Below, one piece after another: positions 8,502-15,632 of a stretch of DNA of 34,907 nucleotides. The stretch's first letter is position 1, and each line of letters begins with the position of its first letter. This stretch comes from Alphaproteobacteria bacterium (GTDB lineage Bacteria; Pseudomonadota; Alphaproteobacteria; UBA8366; GCA-2717185). Below the pieces are notes generated by a model. The model searched no databases, was not told the origin of the DNA, and was given only the letters and a program-made list of their open reading frames with translations. The translations under genes and the position numbers were made by a program. Where the stretch lies: NCBI GenBank assembly GCA_012103325.1, contig WLWY01000020.1, forward strand, positions 1 through 34,907. The letters run 5' to 3'.

Positions 8502-8619
8502 CGTGAAATTCAAAGGATTGAATTTCGCGTGAATCATCACACTACTATTTGAATCTAGTGTGATTCAGATCCTAAAATCCGCCGCATTCAATGCGGCGAA
8601 CTTCAGAATCATCACACTA
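8502..8619. repeat. Cluster of inverted and direct repeats with four GANTC sites
   Basis: This convergent spacer is nearly filled with symmetric sequence. A 12-bp stem (8502-8513 with 8518-8529, one G-T pair, loop AGGA) comes first. TCACACTA (8537-8544) can pair with TAGTGTGA (8556-8563). A perfect 9-bp inverted repeat CGCCGCATT/AATGCGGCG surrounds one base (8580-8598). GAATCATCACACTA occurs twice (8531-8544 and 8606-8619), the second copy overlapping the stop of the monooxygenase gene. GANTC lies at 8531, 8551, 8562 and 8606. It probably acts as a bidirectional terminator, but no stem is followed by a T-run. Confidence 0.6.
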
Positions 8620-8934
8620 GCCGCCAACCCGATCCGCCATCGTATAGGACCGCAACGACTCCGCCACCGTGATCCGGAAATCCGCGAAGATCTCCGACTT
8701 GCCGCGCGCCTGCGCCGCCGCATGGTTCGCCGTCCCGTGCCAGGCCGCAACCGCCTCGGCGTCACGCCAGTAGGACAGCGAGACATACTTGCCCGGCGTC
8801 GCCAGGCTTTCGAACCGCTCGACGGAAAGGAAACCGTCAACCTGTTCCAGCTCCGGCCGCAAGGCGGCAGCGAGATCGAAATAATCCTGCGCCCTGCCCT
8901 CCTTCGCCGTTACTTCGAACACCACCACAATCAT
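8617..8934 (-). CDS. Antibiotic-biosynthesis-monooxygenase (ABM) domain protein
   Basis: A 105-residue single-domain protein of the dimeric alpha/beta-barrel (ferredoxin-like) superfamily. It starts MIVVVFEVTAKEGR and has the usual spacing of the GFLSVERFES and VSLSYWRDAEAVAAWHGT strands and helices. The Trp and His in AWHGTANH are typical of ABM proteins. Members range from cofactor-free quinone-forming monooxygenases to haem-degrading enzymes, and many have no known role. GGGAGGG lies upstream of the ATG. It stands alone on the minus strand, converging with the ArgE-like gene and divergent from the Sel1-repeat gene. A specific reaction cannot be assigned. Confidence 0.82.
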   Translation of the reverse strand: MIVVVFEVTAKEGRAQDYFDLAAALRPELEQVDGFLSVERFESLATPGKYVSLSYWRDAEAVAAWHGTANHAAAQARGKSEIFADFRITVAESLRSYTMADRVGG

Positions 8935-9025
8935 CGCATCCCTCCCTTGAAACCGGTCACGACGGCGTTATTCGACGTCGTGTCGTTTGCTCTGCCAGTA
9001 TAGGCTCGATTCAGGGAGGCCCGGA

Positions 9026-9568
9026 ATGCCGAAGCTCTTCGCCGTCATATTCGCACTCTTTCTGCTCGCTCTCCCCGCGCGAGCCGCGCCCAACGCCGTC
9101 GAGGCGATCTTGATCAAGCAGTTCCTGGTCTGCGAAGGCAATTTGGCGGCGGGATGCGAATCCTTCGGGAAAACCGCCTTTTCCGACGCGCTAATCGTCT
9201 TCACCGGCGCGGTTGAAAACGGCAGCGCCGCAGCGCAAAACAATATCGCCATGCTCTACGAAACCGGCGCCGGCGTCGCGCAGGACAACGTCAAAGCCGC
9301 CGAACTCTATCATATCGCCGCCGAAGCCGGCGTCTCCATCGCGCAATACAACCTCGCCATGCTGACTGTCACCAAACACGTCATCGGCGAGGTCACGGAT
9401 CAACAGGAACGCGACACCGACATGGCGACGGCGTACATGTGGCTCACCTTCGCGAGCGAAAAAGGCCTGAAGCTGGCCATCGAAAGCCGGCAGGAGTTGA
9501 TCGAATTTATGAGCGAAGGTTCACTCAAAACGGCGAAAAATCGCCTAAGGAAGAGGCGTGAAAAATAG
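9026..9568 (+). CDS. Secreted Sel1/TPR-like repeat protein
   Basis: A 180-residue protein with a clear signal peptide (MPKLFAVIFALFLLALPARA) and therefore probably periplasmic. The body contains Sel1-like repeats: ENGSAAAQNNIAMLYETGAG, the following AAELYHIAAEAGVSIAQYNL, and TAYMWLTFASEKGLKLA. Sel1 repeats form helical-hairpin scaffolds for protein binding. The C-terminus is strongly basic (NRLRKRREK). The ATG at 9026 follows a GGGAGG ribosome-binding site and begins the signal peptide directly; an in-frame ATG at 8987 would put 13 extra residues in front of it. Partners and role are unknown. Confidence 0.82.
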   Translation: MPKLFAVIFALFLLALPARAAPNAVEAILIKQFLVCEGNLAAGCESFGKTAFSDALIVFTGAVENGSAAAQNNIAMLYETGAGVAQDNVKAAELYHIAAEAGVSIAQYNLAMLTVTKHVIGEVTDQQERDTDMATAYMWLTFASEKGLKLAIESRQELIEFMSEGSLKTAKNRLRKRREK

Positions 9569-9670
9569 GCCGGCTCACCGCTTTGATTGCTAAGTTTGAG
9601 TGACCATAGGAATTTATCGACTGATCCGGCATGATTGTGGCCTGCGAACCGGAAATTGGGGGCAGGCCGC

Positions 9671-10531
9671 ATGTTCAAAAGGCTGACGGTCGATCAAGTG
9701 GAAGGCTACCGACGCGATGGGTTTCTCGGCGCGCAGCCGGCACTCACCCCGGCGGAGACCGCGCATTACCGGGACGCGCTCGAAGCCTTCGAGGCGGAAC
9801 TTGGCGGACCGCTTACCGCCCAGCCTCCGATGTTTTCCCGCAAACTCCACATCCGGTTTCCCTGGGCAGCCGAGTTGGTGCGCCACCCCGCCATCCTCGA
9901 TGTGATCGAGGATCTGATCGGACCCGACATTCTGATCTACAATGCCACCTTCTTCATCAAGGAAGCCCATACCGACGGCGTGGCTGCGTGGCATCAGGAT
10001 TCGACCTATTTCGGTCTCGATCCACACGAGCATGTGTCGGCCTGGGTCGCGCTCTCCGATGCCTCGGCGGAAAGCGGTTGCATGGAATTCATTCCTGGCA
10101 GTCCGGATTGGGGCCAGCTTCATCACGCGGCCAAGGCGATCCCGAACAGCATCAATTTGAACAGCCAGACAGTAGTCGAAGACTTCAAAGCCGACTCCAC
10201 CGTCGCAGTTCCGCTAAAGGCGGGCGAGTTCTCCTGCCATCACACACTTGTCCTGCATAGTTCGGGACCCAATAAGGCGGACGACCGTCGCATCGGCTTC
10301 GGCATCAGCTATATTCCCACCCATGTGCGTCACAAGGGCACGCACCGCGTCCCGGCCAGCCTTGCGCGGGGGACAGACCAGTACGGACATTTCGAACGCG
10401 AACCAGACGGCCGCGACCTGAACCCGGCCGAGGCCAAGGTCGCGCACGAGGCGGCCTTTGGCGGGTATCGGACCGCCCGCGAAGAACAAATGGCGTGGCA
10501 TGTGGCCACTTATGGAAACGCGGACGCCTAA
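9671..10531 (+). CDS. Phytanoyl-CoA dioxygenase (PhyH) family protein
   Basis: A 286-residue predicted Fe(II)/2-oxoglutarate-dependent oxygenase. The metal-binding triad is visible as His108 and Asp110 (AWHQDSTYFGLD) and the distal His196 (LVLHSSGPN). Arg207 in DDRRIGFG is placed to bind 2-oxoglutarate. The start at 9671 is preferred over in-frame codons upstream because GGGGGCAGG precedes it and the family N-terminus begins there (LTVDQVEGYRRDGFL). PhyH proteins hydroxylate diverse small molecules, including acyl-CoAs, osmolytes and phosphonates; the substrate is unknown here. The gene ends 31 bases before a broken substrate-binding-protein gene on the same strand, so oxidation of an imported compound was a likely joint role. 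Confidence 0.88.
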   Translation: MFKRLTVDQVEGYRRDGFLGAQPALTPAETAHYRDALEAFEAELGGPLTAQPPMFSRKLHIRFPWAAELVRHPAILDVIEDLIGPDILIYNATFFIKEAHTDGVAAWHQDSTYFGLDPHEHVSAWVALSDASAESGCMEFIPGSPDWGQLHHAAKAIPNSINLNSQTVVEDFKADSTVAVPLKAGEFSCHHTLVLHSSGPNKADDRRIGFGISYIPTHVRHKGTHRVPASLARGTDQYGHFEREPDGRDLNPAEAKVAHEAAFGGYRTAREEQMAWHVATYGNADA

Positions 10532-10562
10532 CGCGCAAGTGTCAACGATTGAGGACCGAGCG

Positions 10563-11483
10563 ATGGCAGGAAAAAAAGCCCTTCGAACCGTGCAATACGG
10601 CGCGCCGACCGACAAATGCGCCATTACCGTCCGGCTCGGGGTCGAGAAGGGTATTTTCGAAGCGTAAGGTTTGGACCTGTCAGTGCAAGTCGTCTTTGGT
10701 GGCCCGGAAATCGCCGCCGCTTATGACAGCGGCGACCTGGAGATTGGCGAGTTCGGTTCGCCCCCTGCGATCAACGCCATTGCCGCCGGGAAGCGGTTCA
10801 AGATAGTTGGCAGCGGCTGCCGCCAGCGCGCGCACCTGTATTTCTGCGTCCGCAAGGGGATCGACGAGTATGCCGCGCTCAAGGGCAAGAGGGTCGGCGT
10901 GCTCGGGATCGGCAGTTGTTCGGACTGGATCACGCGCAAGGTCGTGGACCATCACGGACTCAACCCGGACAGGGACATCGAAATCGTGCCGCTGCTGGGC
11001 GACTATCCCCGGGTCGTCGATCTGGTCGCCGACGGCACGCTGGACGCCTGCATGATCACTGAACCCAGTGTCGCCATCGGCGAGGAACGTGGGGTTCTCG
11101 ATTTCTGGGCCGCCGGGTTTGAAGACGCCTATCTGCCGGACTACCAATGGATCGTCCGCGTTGCCCGCGACGAGCTGATCGAGCGCGACCCGGAATTCGT
11201 CCGTACCGTGCTACGCGGCTGCCAGAAATCGGCCCACTACGCCGCCACCCATACCGACGAATGGGTCAAGCTGGCGGCAAGGCAATACGGCGCGAGCGAG
11301 ACCGCGGCGCGCCGTGCCGTAGACCGCGAGCGCCCGCATTTCGAACTCGATTGCCGCCTAGACATGCAGGGCCTGCAAGCCGCCGCCGATTTGCAGTACA
11401 CGCTCGGCGGGATCAAGAGCCCAATCCGCGCCGAAGAACTCGTCGACCCGCGCTTCCTACCGGATGGCCAGATCGCAGCGTGA
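10563..11483 (+). pseudogene. ABC substrate-binding protein (NMT1/THI5-like), in-frame stop
   Basis: The reading frame from the ATG at 10563 (GAGGA ribosome-binding site upstream) is interrupted by a TAA at 10665-10667, then continues in the same frame to 11483, for about 306 codons in total. The protein text on either side joins naturally (VEKGIFEA, stop, GLDLSVQV), as expected if a GAA codon became TAA. The remainder resembles periplasmic binding proteins of the NMT1/THI5 or nitrate/sulfonate class: GDLEIGEFGSPPAINAI, KGKRVGVLGIGSCSDW and DGTLDACMITEPSVAIGE. No signal peptide is visible and no permease or ATPase gene is adjacent. Either a recent pseudogene or a base error. Confidence 0.85.
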
Positions 11484-11587
11484 GATGGCACCGTTATGCT
11501 GCGCGTCTACGAGACGTCCTTACAGCGTCCGATTAAAATTAGTCAGGTATAGTTTCACCACAATTCAAAAAACTCAGAATACCAAGC

Positions 11588-11944
11588 TTAAAACACAATG
11601 ACGTCGCCCGATCTATTTATATGACCAGACTCTAAGTACCCGTCTTCGGAAAATATTGATAACGTATGTTTATTGTCGAATGTTAGCGACAAACAATACG
11701 GCTCTCGAGCAATTGCCGTAATACTAGACCGCACAATTTTGTGGAGCCTAGTTAGGTTGATACCTTCCTGAATTTCCAGGAACTCTTTATTCCCACAAGC
11801 GTCAATAAACTGCAGGCGATGTTCAATGACTAGTGATGTAAAATCGACAAAATTAATGTCCACCGAATATGGCTGAAGTACTACTTGGGATACCGTTAGG
11901 CCAACTAAAAACTGAAGTGTATCCTCTGTGGGAAATTCCCTCAT
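11588..11944 (-). CDS. AT-rich orphan gene, unknown function
   Basis: A 118-residue soluble protein starting MREFPTEDTLQFLVGLTVSQ. The frame is open upstream into the end of the ligase gene, but ATG 11944 is the natural start, 26 bases after the ligase stop, with AAAGG about 8 bases upstream. The text alternates short beta-type stretches (VVLQPYSVDINFVDF, SLVIEHRLQFIDAC, EPYCLSLTFDNKHTLSIF). This recalls small beta-rich proteins such as the DUF6188 or immunity-protein type, but I cannot confirm a family. Base composition is markedly AT-rich (bases 11641-11700 have 21 G or C) compared with GC-rich neighbours, and codon use differs accordingly, which suggests horizontal acquisition. Confidence 0.65.
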   Translation of the reverse strand: MREFPTEDTLQFLVGLTVSQVVLQPYSVDINFVDFTSLVIEHRLQFIDACGNKEFLEIQEGINLTRLHKIVRSSITAIAREPYCLSLTFDNKHTLSIFSEDGYLESGHINRSGDVIVF

Positions 11945-11969
11945 CAAAGTACCTTTGAGTTTCCAGAGG

Positions 11970-13550
11970 CTACTCCGACCGCAACTTATACCGCTGAATC
12001 TTCCCCGTCGCCGTCTTCGGGAGTTCCTCGACGAAGTTGAACCAGCGCGGGTACTTGTACGGCGCAAGGTTCGCCTTCACGTGGGCGAGTAATTCGCTGG
12101 CCAGCGCGTCGCCCGCATCCGCCGCATCGTTCAACACAATATGCGCTTCCGGCTTGATCAGCTCGTCGGCGTCGGGGCGGCCGACGATGGCGGCTTCCAG
12201 GACCTTGGGGTGGGCGACCAGTTCGGCTTCGATCTCGACTGGGGAACACCAGATGCCGCCGACCTTCATCATGTCGTCGCTGCGGCCGTGGCAGACGAAG
12301 TAGCCGTCCGCGTCCCGGCTGTAGGTGTCGCCGGTGTTGACCCAGCCATCGACGATCGTGGCCGCCGTCTTCTTCGGGTTGTTCCAATAATATTTCAGGT
12401 TGGAGCCGCCCTTGATGCGCAGGCTACCTGTCTCGCCTGCGAGAACTTCGTTGCCATGCTCATCGAGGATCTGGGCTTCGTAGCCGGGCACGATCTGACC
12501 GCTGGTGCCGGGGCCGATCGCTCCGGGGCGGTTGGAGATGAAGATGTGCAGGATTTCCGTCGTGCCGATGCCGTCTAGGATGTCGAGGCCGGTTTTGTCC
12601 TTCCAGCGCCGCAGGATATCGGCCGGCAGCGGCTCACCGGCGGACACGCAGTTCTTGACCGACGACAGGTCCCATTCAGCAGCTTCGAGCGCCTGAAGCT
12701 GTGCTGCATAAAGCGTCGGAACCCCGAAATAGAGCGTCGGCTTGTAGCGCTGGATCATGTCGAACATGGCGTCCGGCGTTGGGCGCGCCGGGAACAGCAC
12801 GGCCTGCCCACCGGACCACAGCGGAAAGGTCATCCCGTTGCCGAGCCCGTAGGCGAAGAACAGCTTGGCGGCGGAAAAGCAGATATCGTCCTCGGTCACG
12901 CCGAGCACGTCTTCGCCGTAGAGTTAACTGGTGACAACCATATCCTGATGGGCGTGCACCGCAGCCTTCGGGAGACCTGTCGAGCCGGACGAGAATAGCC
13001 AGAAGCAGTCGTCTCCGGCTGCAGCCGGTGCAGGATCAAGCGCTGCCGATGCCGCCGCGACGCGCGCCGACAGCGTGTCGCCCTCGCCCGACATGAGGAA
13101 CACGTGGGCCGGCTTATGCGACGATTGTTCCAGCGCCGGTTCGACTTCAGTGGCAAATTCCGCGGAATAGATTACAGCCGTCGCGCCCGAATTCTCGATC
13201 ATGTAGGCGTAGTCGCGGGCGCGCAGCAAAGTGTTCAGCGGTGCCGGAACGAAGCCCGCCTTAATCGCCCCCCAGAAAGTGTAGAAGAATTCCGCGCAGT
13301 CCTTGACGACCATCAGCACCCGGTCGCCCTTGGCGAGGCCAAGCGCCGCCAGCGCGTTGCCGCAGCGGTTTACGTTTTCAGCCAGTTCGCCGTAGGTCAC
13401 GTCGCCGGCGTCGGCGCGGATCGCGACTTTACCGGCCCGGTCTTCGTCGAGATGGCGGTCGATAAACGGTACGGCAACATTGAAAACCGGCGCGAAATCT
13501 ATCCGCGCCGGTGAAACCGATCGATCGATGCTGACGGTGTTATCGCGCAT
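11970..13550 (-). pseudogene. bclA: Benzoate-CoA ligase-like AMP-forming synthetase, in-frame stop
   Basis: A 526-codon ANL-superfamily acyl-CoA synthetase interrupted at codon 209 by a TAA (12924-12926). Both sides are in one frame and match the family without a gap. The phosphate loop FSSGSTGLPKAAVHAHQDM lies just before the stop. DGIGTTEILHIF (aromatic-acid-type A5 motif), GWVNTGDTYSRDADGYF and the C-terminal catalytic lysine region TATGKIQRYK lie after it. Overall form and length fit benzoate/4-hydroxybenzoate-CoA ligases. The reaction would be aromatic acid + ATP + CoA to aroyl-CoA, the substrate-forming step for BoxB. GGGAGGAA precedes the ATG at 13550. A CAA-to-TAA change would explain the stop; base error is the alternative. 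Confidence 0.88.
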
Positions 13551-13613
13551 CCGGTATTCCTCCCGATGGATCCGCGCGCTTCGTCGCGCGTGTTATCGAC
13601 CGGGAGGGTAATC

Positions 13614-13636
13614 CCGTTGCGGTTGCGCCGCAACGG
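13614..13636. terminator. 9-bp perfect hairpin between bclA-like and gcrA-like genes
   Basis: CCGTTGCGG and CCGCAACGG form a perfect stem around TTGCG. It lies 17 bases after the stop of the mini GcrA-like gene and 63 bases before the ligase ATG. No T-run follows on either strand, so it may be a weak terminator or an operator for the ligase. Confidence 0.45.
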
Positions 13637-13653
13637 CCCTTACGAAAGGTTGA

Positions 13654-13842
13654 TTACGCCGCAATCTTGCGCGGCACGAAGACCTCGGGCTGGTCTTCCG
13701 GGTTACGGATCGAGCGCGCGTAATGCTGCGAGCAATAGGACTGTCCGTCCTGCCGCTTTTTTCCGCAATATTTGTGGTCTGGCGTCGCGGAATGCGACCA
13801 CATCGGCCACAAGCACCCGCCGCCGATATATGTCTCGGACAT
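13654..13842 (-). CDS. Mini protein resembling the GcrA C-terminal domain
   Basis: A 62-residue protein with the cysteine/histidine pattern of the C-terminal part of the alphaproteobacterial cell-cycle regulator GcrA: CLWP (Cys10), YCGK (Cys26), SYCSQH (Cys37, His40). This fits a small metal-binding fold. Full GcrA is near 170 residues and has an N-terminal helix-turn-helix DNA-binding region, which is absent here. In GcrA the C-terminal part contacts sigma-70 domain 2, so a stand-alone copy could touch RNA polymerase without binding DNA; that is inference. GGAG lies 8 bases before the ATG. A GANTC site (13860-13864) sits 18 bases upstream of the ATG. The gene is transcribed alone between hairpins. 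Confidence 0.7.
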   Translation of the reverse strand: MSETYIGGGCLWPMWSHSATPDHKYCGKKRQDGQSYCSQHYARSIRNPEDQPEVFVPRKIAA

Positions 13843-13859
13843 TGTTCTGCTCCAAATTA

Positions 13860-13864
13860 GAATC
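13860..13864. promoter_or_regulatory. GANTC (CcrM-type methylation) site in the mini-gcrA leader
   Basis: GAATC lies 18 bases upstream of the mini GcrA-like ATG, inside an AT-rich 119-bp upstream region that also holds the palindrome GCAAATTTGC (13904-13913). In alphaproteobacteria with CcrM, GANTC methylation near promoters is read by GcrA. Whether this site is functional is unknown. Confidence 0.4.
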
Positions 13865-13925
13865 GTTATTAAATCGTGTGTTGCAGATATTTGTTGCGTT
13901 GCAGCAAATTTGCAAGGTCTAGCAC

Positions 13926-13942
13926 TGCGGCGAACCGCCGCA
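13926..13942 (-). terminator. GC-rich hairpin after the flagellar-rod-like gene
   Basis: TGCGGCG and CGCCGCA form a 7-bp stem around AAC, 19 bases beyond the stop of the minus-strand gene at 13962. No T-run follows in that direction, so termination is plausible but unproven. Confidence 0.35.
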
Positions 13943-13961
13943 CCGTAAATTATTCGAATTT

Positions 13962-14348
13962 TTAAGTTTCGATGTCGAGCAGCGCGTCGTCGATTTCCTG
14001 CTGCACGCGGATGACGGCCGCATTGGCGCGATAGAGGTTAACCGCAACGATCTGATTGACGGCCTCTTCGGCGAAATCGACGTTCGGGAAGGCGGACAGG
14101 CCTGTCGGGCTCGAAGGGTCCACACCGGTAACCGTCGCGGGGTCCTTGTCCCGCACCTCCGCGGAGACCCCGCCGCCGGCAACTGAACGCTGCGTGACCT
14201 CTTGCGCGGCAAAGGTACCCGCCGGCGCTGGCGCGCCAGCCGTCGTCGGGCGACTCGTCAGCGCGTTGGCGATATTGTTCGCCGAGACGCCGATGCGCTT
14301 GGTGGCCGCCGTCAGCCCGCTGAGCGCTGTGGAAAGGACTGGGTTCAT
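13962..14348 (-). CDS. Orphan flagellar basal-body rod-like protein (FlgC type)
   Basis: A 128-residue protein with the N-terminal flagellar rod signature (LSGLTAATKRIGVSANNIAN, about residues 8-27) and the C-terminal helix of rod and hook proteins (VDFAEEAVNQIVAVNLYRAN, then VIRVQQEIDDALLDIET). The middle (SRPTTAGAPAPAGTFA to VDPSSPTG) is low-complexity, rich in Ala, Pro and Gly, as in the variable part of FlgC. Genuine FlgC forms the proximal rod and is exported by the flagellar type III system. No other flagellar gene is near, so it may be a stray paralogue with another envelope role. The ATG at 14348 fits the motif; the ribosome-binding site is weak (TTAGGC). Confidence 0.78.
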   Translation of the reverse strand: MNPVLSTALSGLTAATKRIGVSANNIANALTSRPTTAGAPAPAGTFAAQEVTQRSVAGGGVSAEVRDKDPATVTGVDPSSPTGLSAFPNVDFAEEAVNQIVAVNLYRANAAVIRVQQEIDDALLDIET

Positions 14349-14467
14349 AATGCCTAAGTTTAGCAAAAATTGACCTCCGCCGGGGTGATATTCGTCACAC
14401 CGGCACGAGTCCCGCGGATTCCTTCGGCTTTTAGGACCTTTTACGGGGAAGAGTTGTTCCGCAGGTC

Positions 14468-14563
14468 TTCCCCTCACCCTGCCCTCTCCCCAAGGAGAGG
14501 GTAAAAAGGGCTCAGTTTCAGAAGCTTAGCCCTCTCCTTGGGGAGAGGGAGGGGTGAGGGGAA
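14468..14563. repeat. Large cruciform-forming inverted repeat
   Basis: Two 34-base arms (14468-14501 and 14530-14563) are reverse complements except for two positions, with a 28-base loop between. Each arm also folds on itself: CCCTCTCC and GGAGAGGG pair around CCAA in the left arm and around TTGG in the right arm. The element is pyrimidine-rich on one strand and purine-rich on the other. It fills most of the 299-bp gene-free gap between the rod-like gene and the alpha/beta hydrolase. It looks like a dispersed intergenic palindromic repeat of the kind common in GC-rich alphaproteobacteria. Confidence 0.85.
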
Positions 14564-14647
14564 AATCACTCGACATTAATCGATGCCTCGCATTGGCGGC
14601 TTGGCAGCACCAATGCTACCGTTTCCAGGGGATAGGAGGCCCAAAAC

Positions 14648-15547
14648 ATGGTTAAAGACCCAATCAGCTTTTTCAGCGAGGGACACAAGCTCGACGGCGA
14701 TCTGTATCTGCCGGACGGTCTGGAGCAAAACGATATACGGGCCGGCGTGGTCCTGTGCCATGGCTATACCGGCGTGAAAGACCTCTATCTACCGGACAAT
14801 GCGCGGGTGCTGTGCGACGCGGGCTATGCCGTCTTGACCTTCGACTACAAGGGCTGGGGCAAGAGCGAGGGCGCGCGGGACCGTCTGGCGCCGCACAGCC
14901 GGGTTGCCGACGTGCAGGCGGCAATGACCTTCCTCGGCGCCCAGCCTCAAGTCGACGCGAACAGCATCGGCCTGTATGGCACGAGCTACGGTGGCGCCAC
15001 CGTCGTGTGGACTGCGGCCATCGACGAACGGGTAAAGTGCGTCGTCAGCGTCGTGGGTGTTGGACACGGGCAGCGCTGGATGCGTAGTGTGCGCCGCCCG
15101 GACGAATGGGTCGATATGCTGGAACGCTCCGAAGCGGACCGCATCGAACGAACGATAGCCGGCGAGTCGGAACGCGCGGACCGCGGCGAGATCCTGCTGG
15201 CCGACCGCCAATCGGCGGCACTTGCCGCCGCAGCGCGCAAAGACAATCCGAACGCCATCAATACGCTGCCGCTCGAATATATCGACGAGACCTTGCAGTT
15301 CCATGCCGAATGGGTCGTCGACAAGATTGCGCCGCGCCCGGTGCTGTTCATTACCAGCGACGACGACCGGCTGGTCCCACCGGAAGAATCGGAATCGATG
15401 TACGCCAAAGCGGGCGAGCCGAAGAAGCTCGTCGTGCTGAAGGGCTACGGCCACTACGAGGTCTATGTCGAGCCTGCTTTTAGCGAGGTCATGGCGCCGA
15501 CCTCGGAATGGTTTCAGGAATACATGCCGCCACATCCGAAACCGTAG
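14648..15547 (+). CDS. Alpha/beta hydrolase (dienelactone hydrolase-like)
   Basis: A 299-residue cytoplasmic hydrolase. The catalytic triad is readable: Ser113 in the nucleophile elbow LYGTSYGGAT, Asp240 in TSDDDRLVPPEE and His269 in KGYGHYEVY. The early HGYTGVKD strand-loop is the oxyanion-hole region typical of the DLH/peptidase-S9-like group. AGGAGG lies 8 bases before the ATG. There is no signal peptide. It stands alone on the plus strand just after the cruciform repeat. The substrate is unknown; ester or lactone hydrolysis in aromatic catabolism is possible given the neighbouring box genes, but nothing in the sequence proves it. Confidence 0.85.
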   Translation: MVKDPISFFSEGHKLDGDLYLPDGLEQNDIRAGVVLCHGYTGVKDLYLPDNARVLCDAGYAVLTFDYKGWGKSEGARDRLAPHSRVADVQAAMTFLGAQPQVDANSIGLYGTSYGGATVVWTAAIDERVKCVVSVVGVGHGQRWMRSVRRPDEWVDMLERSEADRIERTIAGESERADRGEILLADRQSAALAAAARKDNPNAINTLPLEYIDETLQFHAEWVVDKIAPRPVLFITSDDDRLVPPEESESMYAKAGEPKKLVVLKGYGHYEVYVEPAFSEVMAPTSEWFQEYMPPHPKP

Positions 15548-15632
15548 CGGCGGCGTCAACAATTCCACGCTTCACCTAAAACGGGGATCGGCGTAGGCTC
15601 GGTTCCGGACAATGCAGCGAAGGAGGACCCCG

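Noticed and set aside
9026..9568. Sel1-repeat protein as part of a contact-dependent toxin system
   Set aside because: No toxin, immunity or secretion genes lie near; the repeats alone do not indicate this.
10665..12926. Stop-codon reassignment (TAA read as an amino acid)
   Set aside because: TAA also ends intact genes, for example the PhyH gene at 10531, and the broken genes differ in damage type (TAA, TAG, frameshift, deletion).
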